A DNA stretch of 64,000 nucleotides. Source: Turbatrix aceti. Its lineage: Eukaryota; Nematoda; Chromadorea; Rhabditida; Panagrolaimidae. The first letter of the stretch is position 1. Each line of letters begins with the position of its first letter. Both the position numbers and the translations under genes were made by a program. Location of the stretch: the NCBI GenBank assembly GCA_963969345.1, contig OZ017770.1:6767246-6831245 (forward strand). Direction: 5' to 3'. Below, one piece after another: positions 8,716-23,182 of the stretch. The notes under the pieces are model-generated. The model saw only the letters and a list, made by a program, of their open reading frames with translations, was not told where the DNA came from and searched no databases.

Positions 8716-11700
8716 TCAGGGATTAAACAGCGCATTCAGTGCAACTTCGTAAACGTAATGTCGAAAAAAATACCATGTAATTGGGGTTCGGATGAAGTAA
8801 CAACGATTTTGTCCGTTTTTTTTTTTTCGCAAAGCAGTGGCAGACTACTACAACAACCCGCAGGGTGGATCCTTGGCTGTTAACAGCTTACTCCCAGTAT
8901 TTTGTTCTTGTCGAGAAAAACAAAAACTGAATCCAGACGGTTGCACGCAGCGAGTAACGTGAGCAGTAAACAACCACTGATTGCAGAAAAAAGCGAACAG
9001 CGACCAAAACGACTCTCTATTTGTTGAGGTTGACTTTGATGGCGACAAACCAGACAGTCTGCGCCGTATTTTGCCTTTCACTGAATTGTATGAAAGCGAT
9101 AATACACGCTTGGGAGTGATTTGGAGAAAAGATTTTTAAAAGTCATAAATTTTGTTCGATGTCCAAAATGTTGTTCTTCTTGTGCGAGTTGTTCGGTGAG
9201 TAGCTTCTCTCTTGCCGCGTCGTTCACTCCGTCTTCGGGGGGTCCAACAAAGTCATCGTGAGCGGTGCTCAGTTGTCGCTATGGCCCAGGCCTGGACTCT
9301 GGTAGGATGGATACAGATAAAGCTGTGAACTAAGAATGATGTATTCATTTCTCGCGACGAATGCTGTCATAGACGCGCGTATCTCCCGAATATGGCAACC
9401 GATTTCTTCTATGGGAAATATAAGCACCACTTGGCCGAGGCGTTCCTGTACCCGCCTCGTGGGACTGGCATGTGAATGCGGCACATTCACGTCGAAACCG
9501 CCAACAACGACAAAACATCATGCCCTCAGTTAGTAAATTTGCAGTTAAACCATTAACGGACTTATTCTGACTTTCAAAAGGACATCGAGTTCCGGCTTTG
9601 CACTAAGGTACAATGAGGCTTTAATTAAACCAAATGAAACACTCCCTGACTTCTGAGCACAGAGAAAAACAAAAAACGATAGAAAAAACAGGTCCAAAGT
9701 CAAAACATTCTATTTGGTCAAAAAGTAAATGACAATAGAGATTTTTACGGCTACTACACTAAAACACAGGGCCGTGCTAGAAGAAGGCCAAGACGTCAAA
9801 AGTAACAGGATGCAGAGAACACAATGGGGATGTCATCGATGCTAAAGCGATAACTGTAAAAAGAGAACAAATAGAGACCTAAATTGGATAACCACTATTA
9901 AAGCTGTAAAAAAAATTCGGCAGCCGGAAAACTTTGGACATTTTTGGGTGATATCGGGCATCATAAGCGAAGAGAAGGTCGGCGCTACTAGTAATGCTAT
10001 TAAGCAGTGTCTACGCGGTACGTAGCATGTACTTCTGGATATTACATGTTGTAACGTCATTAGTTGACATGACAATCAAAAATGATAGAAATACACGACT
10101 CTGTCAACTCAGTAAAAAAATTCAAGTGGTTTTGAGCGTAAGATTTTTCATCTTACGAATGCGAAGACGAAAACGGCAGTCCAGGAATATGTACGTAAAG
10201 AAAAAGTTGAACAGGCTCTATTTTTTGAGACCGACAAAAATGTTAATAACTTTGCATAATTTGGAATAGGAATAATTCGGCATGTCTATAAGGTGACCAC
10301 AAATCGCGCGAAGGTATGAAACTTGCAGAAAGCGACACAGAACATAGAATAGAACCATTGTTTTTCTAACTCTTCACTGGACGTTGATACAAAAAAATGT
10401 ACTTTTTGAAACAGCAAAGCTCACACCAACCGGCTGTATCCAAAAAGGCGTGAGTGCGGATGCAAAGAATGCCTGTCAGCTAGGTGAATTCAATTCACTC
10501 AGTGCAGAAAACTACCAAAAAAACATAAAACTACATTAGCATAAATCATTATCTTAACGTCGCATACACAAACTTTGTCACAAACTCATAAAAATAAATA
10601 AATAAGAAAATGCCATGCATTGATAAAAATGGGTAATGCTTATGACTGTCGTTCACTTCAGAGCTACTAGGCTGCTGTCACGGACTCTTTTCATTGACAT
10701 GACACCGCTGATTTCGCGGCTTTTGTGACACGGCTTGGCATCAAAGTCAAAATAAAGGGGGAGGGGGCCGATGTAACCGTTATGACACCGAGTACCTAGG
10801 ATTAACACGAAAACTAGAAAGGTGAACATGGCTTTGTGATTTTCATGAATACCCTATACATAAAAACAAAATTAATCTTCTGGCTACGAAAAATTTTATA
10901 GATTGCCTCCACGATACGACATATCTGAATTTTGATGTCATCGTGACAAATTCGAAGGTACAACGATGGTCATCCAGTCTCTTGGCATTGGCAGAGAAAA
11001 ATAAACGAGGAATACAAATTTTATTTCGCAAATGTTTTTGACGTGTCGTATTTGCTAAATACACTACGTAGTAATCCGACAGGAGTGAAAAATAAACACC
11101 TGAATAGTCTATGTGGCTTCCTGAATAGGTTCATGCTAAGTCTATTATAAAGTTATTGATGTTATTGAAAGACAAGATGATGAGAACTGATAGTAATTCA
11201 AATACGACAATTAACCTCAAATTTAAGAATAATAGAGCACGTTCGTTTTATGACACCACATAGCAAAAAAAACAGAGCGGAAAAAGACATCTGTTAGTTC
11301 TCGGCCATCATAATAACCAGGAGAGACAGCGACATAAAAATAAATGACTGGTAGAACATTTATGAAGAGCTGCGTTCCCTACCTTTCCCCCCCCAACGGC
11401 TGAACTACATGCCGAAAAAAATTCTTTCAGGTTTAGTCGTTTGCAGGATGTCTTGCGTGAACGCAATTCACGTTCTTTTCTTCTATTGCTATACATCAAC
11501 ATTCATTTATTTTCTTATTTCCTTTAAAAACGGATGAAATAGACAAGTAATTTTTGACGGATGTAATTTTTTAAGGTACAGAACCCAAGAATTCTCCAAG
11601 ATATTTTGCCACGCTTTTTAAATAAAAAATGAGATATATTTGATAGTTTTTAGCCCGCATTTTTTCATACAATATATTTTTTATATGCACGAGACGTTAT

Positions 11701-14700
11701 TACGTATAATAAAGTTGCTTGGCTTGTTCATGACTCTCGAGTACTGAAGAAGGGTTTTTTTCCCGAATTATTGCCCGGGGGTACATACCAAACGCTGACT
11801 TTAATACTTTTGGCTTACAGAAAAAAAGGAGGGGAGAAGGAACAGTGAAATCAAAACCAACCTGATCGCAGATATGCTTACCGCAGGGGTGCCGAGTTTA
11901 AGAGACCAAAAGTTCTTTCGTCACCGGGATATCTGAAAAAAAAAACGAAAAGTGAAATAAATAGTATAAAAAATTATACTCTTCAACAAGCGCTAAAAAC
12001 TATTCGCCTTTTTACATACATGTGTTGATTGCCTCAAGCGATAAGGTCAGCCGGGATGCATCGACTTAATGAATTAAACAATGTACTGGAAAAAGAATAA
12101 GCCAACGGCAGCTTCATGCAGAAGAAGTGATCGCGTTCGTAAAAAACAGATAATACATACACATTTTCAGTGGGACATACTAGCAATTGTCGTGGAGGCC
12201 TTTCATCATGTTTAAATGGGCATTATGACGCTTAAAAGAAGTTTGCGAGCACCTTAATGTTCTGCGGCGGAACCCCACTAAAGAACTCATCGGAAACAAG
12301 ACAATATTATGGGGACCCATAAAACTACTTTCAATTACTGCCTATAATTTTGATTTTTTAGCAGTACTTTTTCCAAGTAAAACCAAAACCGTTGTACTAA
12401 GTGAGCCAAACTGAAGTGTGGAACCCCAATCGAACTCGACCCGCATTCTTGTAAATTTATTTGCCATAATAAGTATAGAAAAGCCCCACGAAGGACTCAT
12501 CAAAAAAGGGTATGAGACGAAAAACACATTTTCGCCATGCCCAAGCTGGCAAACTTAATTTCAAGACATTGCATCTCCCTGTTGACCGTTGTTGTAAAGC
12601 CCGGTGTCCTTTACTTAGCGCACAGGATCCATCCACAACAATACTGAACGAAAGCATTATGAAATGCGAAAGCCCTCCAGAATAAAAAAAAAAGTATGTA
12701 ACTAAAAAAGAGCCAGGGGATGGCGACAGTGTATCTTTTTTATCTAAATGATACCAAAACCGATAATTTGGTGAGTCGAATGAGTGGATAGTTACAAGGC
12801 GATAATTCTATTCACTTGGCAGAGGAATATATGGTTTTCGGTCTCATTTTTAGGGTAACAATTTTTTTTTACTCTCAAATGATCGTACAATGCACAAAGC
12901 TCTTAGTTGCCGGCATCATTGCTTTTTGTGACTACATTGGTGCGGTGGTCGCTAGGTTTAGCACCGACACGACAAAGCAAAAGATACTCGAGGCATCAAA
13001 AATCCTACGAGATAAATGACTAAATGAGCGTCGCGCAACTCGGCCCGAACGGCGTATACCATTCGTTCTGACTCATTGACTGCGTTTACAAGCATTTTTT
13101 CGAGAAATTCGTTTAAGGCCACGACGCTTCACTATGATCCATCATGTCCAAAAAGGAAATAGATGTTGGTGCGCGCTTTCTTACATCAATCATTAGAAAT
13201 ATAAGTGAAAAAGAAAAAAAAAACAAGTAATCCTACTGTGTTATCAATTTAACATTCCACCGCACTGCCTGGGAGGCAAGATACGATATTGGATGAGGAT
13301 AGGCAAAGGGGCACTGGATGAAGAAAGTATATGCACGGAAGAAGTTTCTCCTGTGTATCAATAATTCGGTTAGGGACCAATTTCGGCTTTTGCACAAGCC
13401 GCTCAATTACATTTTGAAGGTTGTTCACTTTGTCATCAGCGACTCTCCAGTTTGTCATTGTTCAATGGAGTCACCAAGAATTGACTCATCTTTTTTTTCG
13501 GGAGAGTAAAGAAATGTGTGAGACGCTGTGTCCTAAGAAGGGGGCATATTGGGGACAACGAAGGCAAGTACTTCTTCGTCCCAACGCAGTCTACCGCATC
13601 ACTTAGTTAACAGGGCACCCTAAACAACTGTGTTTCCCTTTCTCTTAAAGCGTTACTAGCAGTAACAGCACCTTGGTCAAAAGGTTCTGTAGAGCAAGAT
13701 GATATCGGGTTTCCACACACGCATTTTGTCGGTTAGGATGTGCCGCTTTTTCTGCTTCATTAAATAACGAAAATTTATTTTATTTACAAGCCAGTGTACA
13801 TCCGAGGGGTGACCAATTGTCCCCAACACTGAAATCAAAGACCTCGGCATCCTCGGTGACACAGACGGCAGGAGAAATAGGAAGTGATTGACTAAAGTCG
13901 TCCTAACAAACACTTGTTGGCCAACAGCACCCGAACCTGAATAAAAAACATCAAAAACCCCTCACATTATGAGAAAAACAAAAGAACACGCCCCGGGGCC
14001 ATAAATCAAAACCCATCTCTTCCTTTCCTTTAACTTACATGGCTATCCATGGCAATAGTATGCGTATTTCCGTCGCAAATGACAGGCGCCAATAGTCCGG
14101 ATGAAAAAGGCTTTTTTTGGAAGCAGGTTCTGCCTGAAATCGACAGAACGCATCAAGTCTAGTACTTTTTTTGAACGCAACCGATATTTTCTAACCTTTT
14201 TTTTATAAAAAAAATGAACATTCCCGAAAACCGCTAATTTTGAAGAGTGAAGTGGTCTAAGTGAACAATGCGCGAATGTTTGCAATCATTTATCATCCAG
14301 AATAGGATCCAATAAAAAAATACATTTGTTTCAAGTCTCGCTGGCACAACAAAAAAAATATCGCTGCCAACTGCGAACAGTTTCATTTGATTCTATTTTT
14401 TATAATATTAATGAGGAAATGGTTTTTAAAGTTTAAAAACTGGGGTTTGATAACGTGTGAGGGTCCAAAAACTTGTTATGCATCGACAAAATAGGTTTTA
14501 GGTATATAAATTTACTGATAAACAAAAAAAATGGTTCTGGTTTGGGAATAGAAACATAAAAATACTTTTTGTTCCGTCTTATCGTGCCACCCAGTTGAAA
14601 TCTGATAACATACAAAGAAAAAGTTTTTGGACATGTCCGACTTATTGTATTTTGGTTGTTGCGCGAGCCTGACTGCGCAGTTTCCATTGGACTAAACATG

Positions 14701-15737
14701 TTTTGGAGGGAGTGAATGATGCCATGGCTTATAGTTAATTATAGCTTTAAATTAAATTTTTAGAACCAAATTTTTCTTTTTGTTTTCCTGATGACAATGT
14801 CAGTGTACGAACCGAACCCCGTGGCTATTTTTTCGTGAGTGATGATTTTATTAGTCATAGATTTTGGTAGTCAATATTTTTAAAACCGGCAGTAGGTTGA
14901 ATCTATTTAGCATTTAAGCGTATGTTATTTATTAGCTGTCGTTCAACTATAAAAATTAATGAAAGTTAATTGGCTAAAAAAAATATTTTGTCGTGTGAAG
15001 TTTATTGAGCTTGTGATTTGTTTTATGGATCAGGCAAATAGGTATCCCATTTCATTAATGTAAAAAGTATTTCACACATGTTTTTTTACATTTGTTCTAA
15101 AAAAATCAAAATCCTGTCACCCAATTGCTTAAGACAGACAGTTTGAGTAAAATTAATGGCCTTTATAATATGGACGATAAAAGTATCCTAGTTTTTTATT
15201 TATTTTATGACTTGTACTGAATTAACACTTTTCTTAATTCACTTTTCATCTTTTTATGTGAAGTGACGCTCTATCCTACTAAACAACACTCATAATTTTT
15301 TTTTGCTAATTTTCGTTGTAGGACACATAGTGCGATTAAATGGAGTACAAGAAGGAAGTCAAAACCAGACAGAATGACAAGGTGCGTAGGCACATGTTTG
15401 CTTTAAACCCCATTGGCAAACATAGTATAAAACTTGTGTTTTGTACTGCAGTGTCTGAATTAAAAAATAATTGTTCGGAACAATGTTTATCAACAATACA
15501 GAAAAAAAATGCTATATTGCATTTTTTATTCATTGTTATCAATATGGCTTGTTTTCATATGCTAAGTGAAAGTTTATTTCCACTGATTTTGATTTTTTCG
15601 ACGATATTTGATGCTTATTACTTGACAGCGCTGCTAAGCCTGAAAGCACCTGGTTTTGTATCCTGTTTGACGTCGAGTGATAAGAAATGCACCTAGAATT
15701 GCAACCAAATGCTCACAGTTTCCAAAACTTGATAGCC
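8716..15737. other. seven kilobases without a supported gene
   Basis: AT-rich and full of short frames on both strands, none with good splice context, domain signature or coding-like codon use. A 58-codon minus frame at 9345-9521 is discussed among the rejected items. The region may hold regulatory DNA for the minus-strand gene whose first exons lie at 6.2-8.7 kb, or for DNase II, but no specific element can be supported. Confidence 0.5.
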
Positions 15738-17066
15738 ATGAACAAGCTGGCTGTTGTGGTTCTGCTATTTCAGCTGTTGGGAGTTGCCGCAGGCTACTCT
15801 TGTCTCAACGCCAACAATGCATTTGTGGATTGGTAATAATTTTTTGTATTACAAATATAAATTTTTTTAATAAATTTTGATTTAAGGTTTATTTTTTATA
15901 AATTTCCCAAGATGAGTTACGGTGACTCCAAGCAACAGCAAGGCGATGCTTTTATCTACATGGATTCCGGTTCACCGACATGGTCCTATCCCGACTTGAC
16001 AATGGCTGACCAAGGGCACGCTATTTACAACACGCTGCAACAATTTTACAATAACAAGGATAACACAAATGTAATCAAGCTTTTGAGATTCATTGTAATC
16101 AATTGGCGTTCTTAGGACAACGGTTACATCTTGTACAACGACGAGTTTCCAGACAGCACAGTTTGGAGTGAGACTTCTGGTCATCAGAAAGGAGTCGTCT
16201 TGACCGATCAAAATGCCGGCTTCTGGCTCATTCACTCTATTCCCAAGTTCCCGAGCAATCAGTCGTATGCATATCCCAGTAATGCCTACTACTATGGTCA
16301 AATTGGAATTTGTGTATCGTTTAACTACACTACGCTTGGAACTATTGGTTTGTTGAAAACATGAATACAGATGCGGTAATTGTCAATGTTTTAGCGCATC
16401 AGTTGTACTACACTGCACCGTTTACTTACACGATCAACTTCCCGGCATCTATGATCAAAGATTACGGAACTCTCCAGAGCCTGATTAATAACAACTACCA
16501 TAATTCAGTGCCTTACACAACAATCAGCAAACTGACGTCTACCGGAGGCCTGCAGTTTACCCACTTTGCCAAAAGCGGTGGATGGGGACGAGGTACTTGT
16601 TGAAGAAAAATAATTTTTAATCACTTTCTCTTTAGACATATACCACGATCTTATCGCTCCGACGGCCAAAACGGACTTGCTGGTCCAGTCGTGGACGCAT
16701 GCAACTAATCTGTCAAACAACATGAATTCTACGTGTACGGGCAGTTACAGCGTATGTGTCACCAAGCGATTGAGTTGAACTGAAAAAAAATGTTTGTTGC
16801 AGGTGTATGATGCCAAACACATCACTACCCCTAACGGAGACTTTACATCGTATGAGGACCATTCAAAGTACGCGGTTTCTTTTTCATCCAGCGGCACAGC
16901 CTCGCCTTACGCGTGCATCGCGGACAACAACCGTCAATTCACACAGACAAAGCGCGGTGGCGGTGCTCTTTGCTTCACCGATTCAACGATTTACTCCCAA
17001 CTTCAGCCGCTTATCTCGCAGTACTATCCTTGTCTCACTAGAGCCAATCGATTTGTACCAAATTAG
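15738..17066 (+). CDS. deoxyribonuclease II, six exons
   Basis: Exons are 15738-15832, 15887-16070, 16116-16347, 16395-16592, 16636-16751 and 16803-17066, giving 362 residues, the usual length for DNase II. All junctions keep frame. A signal peptide ([19 protein letters not shown]) is followed by the family N-terminus [19 protein letters not shown]. Both HxK catalytic motifs are present: SGHQKGVVL near residue 107 and EDHSKYAVS near residue 295, where the common DHSKW has Tyr for Trp. [12 protein letters not shown] is also diagnostic. The enzyme is an acid, metal-independent endonuclease that cleaves DNA from apoptotic or ingested cells in lysosomes or secretions (family knowledge; nematode relatives are NUC-1, CRN-6 and CRN-7). 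It converges with the CRAL-TRIO gene to its right. Confidence 0.93.
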
Positions 17067-17363
17067 TAATGGAGGTGAATTGCCAATTGAAACATTTTAG
17101 AAACCTATTGGTTTGGTAGCTACTGTTATGGCGTGTAATTATTTACCTAAATGTTTTGTAACTTCAAATATGAAGTCATCAACCACGATTTTTTGATCTT
17201 TAAAATCTTATTTTTTGAAAATTTTCAAATGAATGAATGTCAAAAATTTCATTGGTAATCACAAAATACAAATTGCAATCAAAGTATGCAAAACAGTATA
17301 ACGAAACGCGGATAATTGGATGTTAAAAAACAGAAAAGAAAAGCGTCATAATGCCAATGAGAA

Positions 17364-18683
17364 TTATATAACCATTCCGGCAAAGTTGACCTTAAGCGTA
17401 AATATCTTGCTTAAATTGTGAAACCTAAATTTGAAATTTCCAGTATTTGGTAGGGTTACAATACCCTCGTTTGACAAAACAGGCGTTGTTGTCCGGAAAC
17501 TAGGCAGCAGCCATAAACCCTGATCATCTTCGACGACAATTTCAAATTCACAACTTGCGTGGTACTCGTAGAGGAACTTTTGACCGGCGTTACCGTTGAA
17601 GCAAACTTCATGGTGGGATGAAACGTGAAATGATTCATACGGGACCTTGCTGATACCGTGATCTGCCCAAATGGCACCGTTTTTCTAAAAATAACAACTT
17701 TCAAATGATGCGAGAAGAGCGCCAAAAACCGACCAAGTAGTCAGAGTTCGTGACGTTCTTCGGCATGTTGCATCCGTTGCTCAGTGCAGTATCGGTAATC
17801 TGCTTCTTTCCTCCATAGGCCACTGGAATGGCATCAATCGATATATGAGGCAAGATGTCTGCAGGTTGATGCTTGATAAATGAGAACCGGCCGATAACTC
17901 GTTCCGGCAGAAGAATTTTCATCATCTGCAAAAACACGTTTGTTATCGCGATTCATCTTATCTCTTTGTCTTGCGCAACCGACCTTGAAGACGACGCCCA
18001 TCACTTTCGGAGGGTTGAGGATCACAACGTGTTTGAGTAACTCTCCGTAGTAATCGAGCCAGATGTTGACACGAGTCTGAAGACCACCGAGATAAGCACA
18101 AAAGTTAAAAAACAAAACTGTCTACATACCTGGAAAAGTTTGTTGATAGGAGCAAACGGGTTGCCGTAGTGCAGCATGCCCATGAATTTCATGTCAAAAA
18201 TGCAAATGCCATACGACGGTTTTCCGCTAGCAGCTTCTCGCTCAAGGACAAGTCGTTGAAAGTACTCGCAGTATCCGAAGAAAATTTCTGCATAGGTCCC
18301 GGCTCGGATGGCTTTAACTACCTAAAAACACAAAATAAGAACATTGTAAACTTTTCCCATTGACATACCTTGGAAGGCTCACCAATGCCTGTCTCGACAA
18401 AAATCAGGGCATTGTCCTTCTCGTTCACCCAGTCACCGCGCAGAGTGGACAAGCTGAAAAGCCGGCAAAACGTCTGAACATCGGGACGTTCGTAAAAGTT
18501 GTCGAGGGCCTCGGGCTTGTCGTACCCCAAAGCTCTACGGTTCTTGATATACTCGCCAAACTTTGCAGCAGCAGTCGAAACGTTGTTCTCGTAATTTCTG
18601 AGCCAGCGCTGAAGATTGAACTCCGTGTCCAGCTCCGGCGGCAATATATTCTTGACCGCCTCACGTAACTCCGATATCGACAT
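17364..18683 (-). CDS. ctg: SEC14-like CRAL-TRIO and GOLD domain protein
   Basis: The first exon, 18369-18683, codes for 105 residues from ATG at 18683: a CRAL-TRIO N-terminal helical region with [11 protein letters not shown]. The lipid-binding fold follows in later exons ([17 protein letters not shown], then [20 protein letters not shown]). The C-terminal exon carries a GOLD-like beta domain ([18 protein letters not shown]) ending at the TAA at 17364-17366. Introns are short. The order CRAL-TRIO then GOLD matches the nematode CTG proteins and vertebrate SEC14L2-4, cytosolic carriers of hydrophobic ligands that regulate membrane traffic or lipid supply. The ligand cannot be inferred here. 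Internal exon edges near 17.7-18.1 kb are approximate. Confidence 0.85.
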
Positions 18684-19532
18684 GTTGACAGTCCACGAGT
18701 TTCACTGAGACTCCGTGTCAGCAAAAATATCCAATCACCAAGTCCTTGCAATTGTCTTTGGAGGTCAGAATATAGAGAAAACTAGACCGGTGTAGGGAGG
18801 GAGCACGATGCAACAAAAATGAACACGCTCCCATCCCATCTTTGCGCATTGACGCGACCTACATTTTTCATTACTCACAGTTTTCAACGCTGCGCGAATG
18901 CCTGCCCTTCATGCCCACGGAAAAATGGCCACTGATTTTTATGCAATATTTGTTCAATCGATGTTGTACAGAAATTCAATCGTTTCATATATTATTTGCT
19001 TTGCATTTTATAAATCACTTTAAAAATTTTTAACACGCACTGACCAGTGTGTGCTACGTATCTTGTCAGGTTGTAGCCCAGAGACATAGATGCAAAGAGG
19101 CAAAGAGATGCGACGTCCGCCATACATTGAAGATAGCCGCCTGTTGGCATTTGTCGTTTTTCAACAATTGAAAGGTGGAAAACCGATTGAACACAGTCGG
19201 CTCGATGACTGATGCAGCACACTCTCGTGCACTTGACAGCCAGACAATTGTTGTTCGTTAAAAAGGAAGCGATCGGATGGCACACATCCCACGGGTGTAG
19301 GGGAACAATTGCGATAGGAACAAATGAGTCAATATCGTTGGCAGCGAACAAAGAGAAGAGTTAGTTATCTGCAATTTTTGTCGCCGCTATACTGCCTGCC
19401 GTTTTCACTGCACACGTGTTAGCTACACTCCTTTGTGCTTTGTATAGATTTCTACCCTGCCAAAGAATCAGTGTTTGGATCACGTCATTGGCTTAACTGA
19501 TTACTGTTTCTTGTGTATATACCCCTTGTAAA
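18684..19532. other. intergenic region between divergent genes
   Basis: About 850 bp separate the starts of the CRAL-TRIO gene (-) and the FAM184 gene (+). It probably holds both promoters. Frames here, including a 119-codon minus frame at 18992-19351, show no recognisable protein. Confidence 0.5.
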
Positions 19533-22500
19533 ATGTCTTCAGACAAGTTCAGGGAAAAAGTAAGCTTGTTCCGGGTAATTATTTTTTATTGAAAGCCATT
19601 GATCTTTCAGCATGGTTACTTGAGCGACGAACTGGAAGACAGCTCACAAATGCGTTCCGTGAGCCCAATGCATCGAGATTCCAATAATGGTAGTCGGTCA
19701 TCCAGATCCAGACGCACCAGCAGATCACCTCGATCATCTCACTCGTAAGTTTTAGCCAATTTTGGCTTAATTACCCAATGAAATTCAGGAATATGGAAAA
19801 GTCGAACAACTCCACGACCCTTGGTCACAGTTCCCGGCCAGAAATAGCGGCTTGGCCAGCACCGCCACCTCCAAGCGCCCTCAACATGAAGCCAGTAGCA
19901 AAGACGAATCCCGTGCGCCCCACACCTTCCTCCTTCTCTGCGCTTGGCTCAATCTACGACGAAAGCACCAATAACTTCAGCGAAGACTCTGCCAAGTTCT
20001 TTTCTATGCTCAAAGTCGCAGCGGCCTCCAGTGCAAATCGAGGCAAAGAATCTGAGCTGAGAAAAAAGATACAGACCCTCGAAGAAACGGTCGCGGAATA
20101 CGAAAGGCAGAAATACAGTGTTATGGGCACTTTCACAGAATACAGAGAACGTGTTGCAGAGCGGGAGCGTAAGCTCGAAGCAGAGTACTCCAACAAAATC
20201 ATTGCCTTGAGCGAAGAAGTTCTGAGCGCCAAAAAAGACTTTGAAGCGCGAATGAAAAGTTTTCAAGCCTTGCAAGAAAAGTTTGAAAGAGAAAAGGAGC
20301 AAGCTTTGGATAAAATGCGCCAGGAACATCAAAAAGAAATTCAGGTACTTGAACAGAGGTTTTCTGCATCACAACTTATCAATCTTGAGCAGAAGTAAGT
20401 TTTTCAATGCTCATCGGATAACGATTAAACCCAAATTAATGTTTCAGATACATTATTGAAATCCAAAGATTGGAAGAGGAACGAAAGTCTCTTAAAAACG
20501 AAAAAGAACGACTTGGAGAAACATTTGAAATGAAGCTTCGTCGTGCCCAAAGTCTGTATGAAACTGAGCTGACGGCAGCCAAGATGCTCTACACAAAGGA
20601 ACTCGAGGCCCTCAGAGACCACGAAGAAGCCCTGAAGGAAGAACTTGCTGCGCGGCAAGAAGAATTCCACGACAGGCTACAGGAACTTGAGTTGCAGGCA
20701 CAACAGTCCAAGGATGAAGTCAATTGCTGTCGACAGGACGTTTCAGTGCTTGAACGCAAACTCAGAACCAAAGAACGAGAAATCGTTAACATATCAAAGG
20801 ATCTGACCGCGGCTTCTGTGGAAAACAAAAGCGCACTTCAGCGTCTGGAATGCGTGACCAGCAAGATGGATAAAATCAACGACAACTACAAGTTGCAGCA
20901 GGAAGACCTCCAGCACAAAGCTGAACTTTTGACTGCCGCCGAAAACACCAAGGTCAAACTGGAAAACACAATCAAGGAACTCCAGATGGAAGTTAAAGCC
21001 CTCAAAAACAAAGTAGAATTTCTGGAGAAGGAAAGAGAAAATCTGCAGAGTCAAAGCGAAAGCCAGACGCAGCTCCACAACTCCCAGGTCAAGGCGCTGG
21101 AAGCCGTACTGGAGTCGTTGACAAAGGAAAAGGATTCGACAAAGGAGCACTACGAAAAGTTGTTGGAGCACGAACGCGAACAAGCCGAAGAACGCGAGTA
21201 CTCAATGAAAAAGGAGTTTTCAACCAAGCTCAACGAAATCGAAGAGCAGTACAACTCGCTTCGTGAGCACCTGGAAGCCAGTGAAACTTTTGGTCCTGAA
21301 AACGTCAAATTGTGGGCCGAAATTGAGTCTTTGCGATCGGAAAAAACTTCGCTTGAAGACGAAGTCAGCGCTCTACGAACTCAATTGCATGAAGTCGGGG
21401 AACACGACTCGCATCAAAACTTGGATTACGTCATTGAACTTCTACGCGCGATTGAATCTGTGAAGTACAAGGTTCATAAGGGTTCTTCTGAGAAGTTTTC
21501 AACCCCATCCAAGAGCAAGGAAAACTCCATCGAGCTTGAAAACAACATTTTGGATGTTGACGTTTCATCTCTCAAGCAGCAGTTGTGCCAAGAAATCAGC
21601 GGCAACACGTCGGAGAGAAGCGCTGACCTTGAATTAATTCTGCGCAGAGTAAGTAAAAAAATACATTTAAAATAATGTTCAAAACTAATTTTCAGCTCCA
21701 AGAATTGGAAGCCAGTCTGGATGAAATCATCGAAGAAAAGGATGAGGCACAGCAGAAGGTCGAATCGCTCAGCGTTGAAAACCAGCGGATGATGGAAAAA
21801 ATTGAAGCATTCGAAAAGGCAAAATTGTCTGCTGCGGGTGACACGGATTCGGAAGAACTTCAAAAATTGCTTACCGAGCATCAGCAGAAGATTGACATGC
21901 AGAACAACAAAATCATTCAACTACAGGATGAGCTCGAAGAGTGCAAATCCAAGTTAGACGAAAGCAGTCAACACGCAGCGCAGGAGGTCGAAGCCGCGCG
22001 TCAACAAGCGCAACAAGAAATTTCTGAACTTAATGAGAAACTCGAAACCGTCTTCCACGAACGCGATCAGCTTCGGGTCGAATTAGACGAACAACTCAAG
22101 GTCATTCAGGAGCTTAACAGCGCCTCTGAAAAAGCGCTCCGAGAAATGGAGGAAAGCTACGAAAAAAGAATTTCTGAGATGCAGGAAAATGAAGCCAAAA
22201 CACGCCAAGAAGTGGTCGAACTTCAGGAAAAGGTTGACCGACTTCAGGCACTCATCAACGACACTGAACAACAAAAGTAATATTTTTAACACAAACAATT
22301 TTAACAATGGACTTTGTTTTTAGGAAAAAAAATGATGACACAACTGATAACCAAGTGCAGACTGACGAACGCGAGCAACCTGCGATCGATGAAAATAAGG
22401 TCAAAATACTGGAAGACCTTATTGAGCATCTCAAGGCGGAAATCGAACTGAAAAACAAACAGATCGAGACATATCATGAAGCTGGTCATAGCAATCAGAA

Positions 22501-23106
22501 CAAAGAAGACGAAAGCGAACTTGACACTGAACTTGTGGAACAAAAAGAATCGCGATCTGTGAGTTTGTTTATTCTGTTTTTTTTCTTCAAGTGCTTATCT
22601 TCGGACTATTCAGCATAGTTTAACAAATGAAGAACCTGTACAAGTCTGCCACAAAAATATGTTTCAAAGCTTTGTTTCGCAAATGACTGATAAAAAAGAC
22701 CGGCGGGATTCCAAGAGCAGCATTGATTCCAAGAAAGCCGAAAAGGCCGAGAAGAAGAAGGAAAAGGAACAGCAGAAAGAAGCAAAGAAGCAACCGACAA
22801 ACTCATCTCTCCGGCCAAAGTCTCCGAGTTTGCTCACCAGACTTCGCGATCGTAGTCCGTCAAAAACAAAATTTGCATCTCCTGAGCCTACGTCGCCCAG
22901 TCATTCAAAGTACGCGATTTACTAATCTTTAGTTTTCACATGCACTGCAACATTGTTTTTTTTTCAGAAACTTGCTTTCTCCCGCAGATGCGGATGACGC
23001 CCACCACAGACGCGCCTCGCCTTCTAGACAGCTGTTTTCCCGCAAAGCAAAAGAAGAATCAGTACCCCACGAAAAGTCGGAAAAACGACCAGCATGGAAA
23101 TTCTGA
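19533..23106 (+). CDS. FAM184-family coiled-coil protein
   Basis: Exons are 19533-19559, 19611-19744, 19789-20394, 20448-21648, 21696-22276, 22324-22558, 22614-22909 and 22968-23106, in frame throughout and coding for 1072 residues. The N-terminus is Ser/Arg- and Pro-rich. From about residue 115 it is almost entirely heptad coiled coil. The segment ELRKKIQTLEETVAEYERQ, then KDFEARMKSFQALQEKFERE, then KLRRAQSLYETEL, follows the order and spacing recalled for the conserved N-terminal block of vertebrate FAM184A/B. The C-terminus is basic and Lys/Ser-rich with PSLLTRLRDRSPSK. FAM184 function is poorly known. An AATAAA at 23183-23188 ends the transcript about 90 bp before a candidate acceptor for the next gene, consistent with an operon. 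Confidence 0.8.
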
Positions 23107-23182
23107 TTTATGTCCATACTGCAATGATCCATTTTTTGTGTCAATCAAATGTTCAAAGAGCAGCTTTCTTGCAGAGAAGAAA

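Noticed and set aside
9345..9521. Minus-strand 58-codon frame starting MMFCRCWRFRRECAAFTC, a possible third alternative first exon
   Set aside because: It ends at its own stop and has no good in-phase donor; it overlaps open frames on the other strand and shows no family signature.
12816..13019. 67-codon plus frame with a hydrophobic start
   Set aside because: No splice context, conserved motif or coding-like composition; expected by chance in this AT-rich region.
15340..15696. 118-codon plus frame just upstream of DNase II
   Set aside because: AT-rich codon use, no domain, overlapped by a minus frame; the DNase II signal-peptide exon starts independently at 15738.
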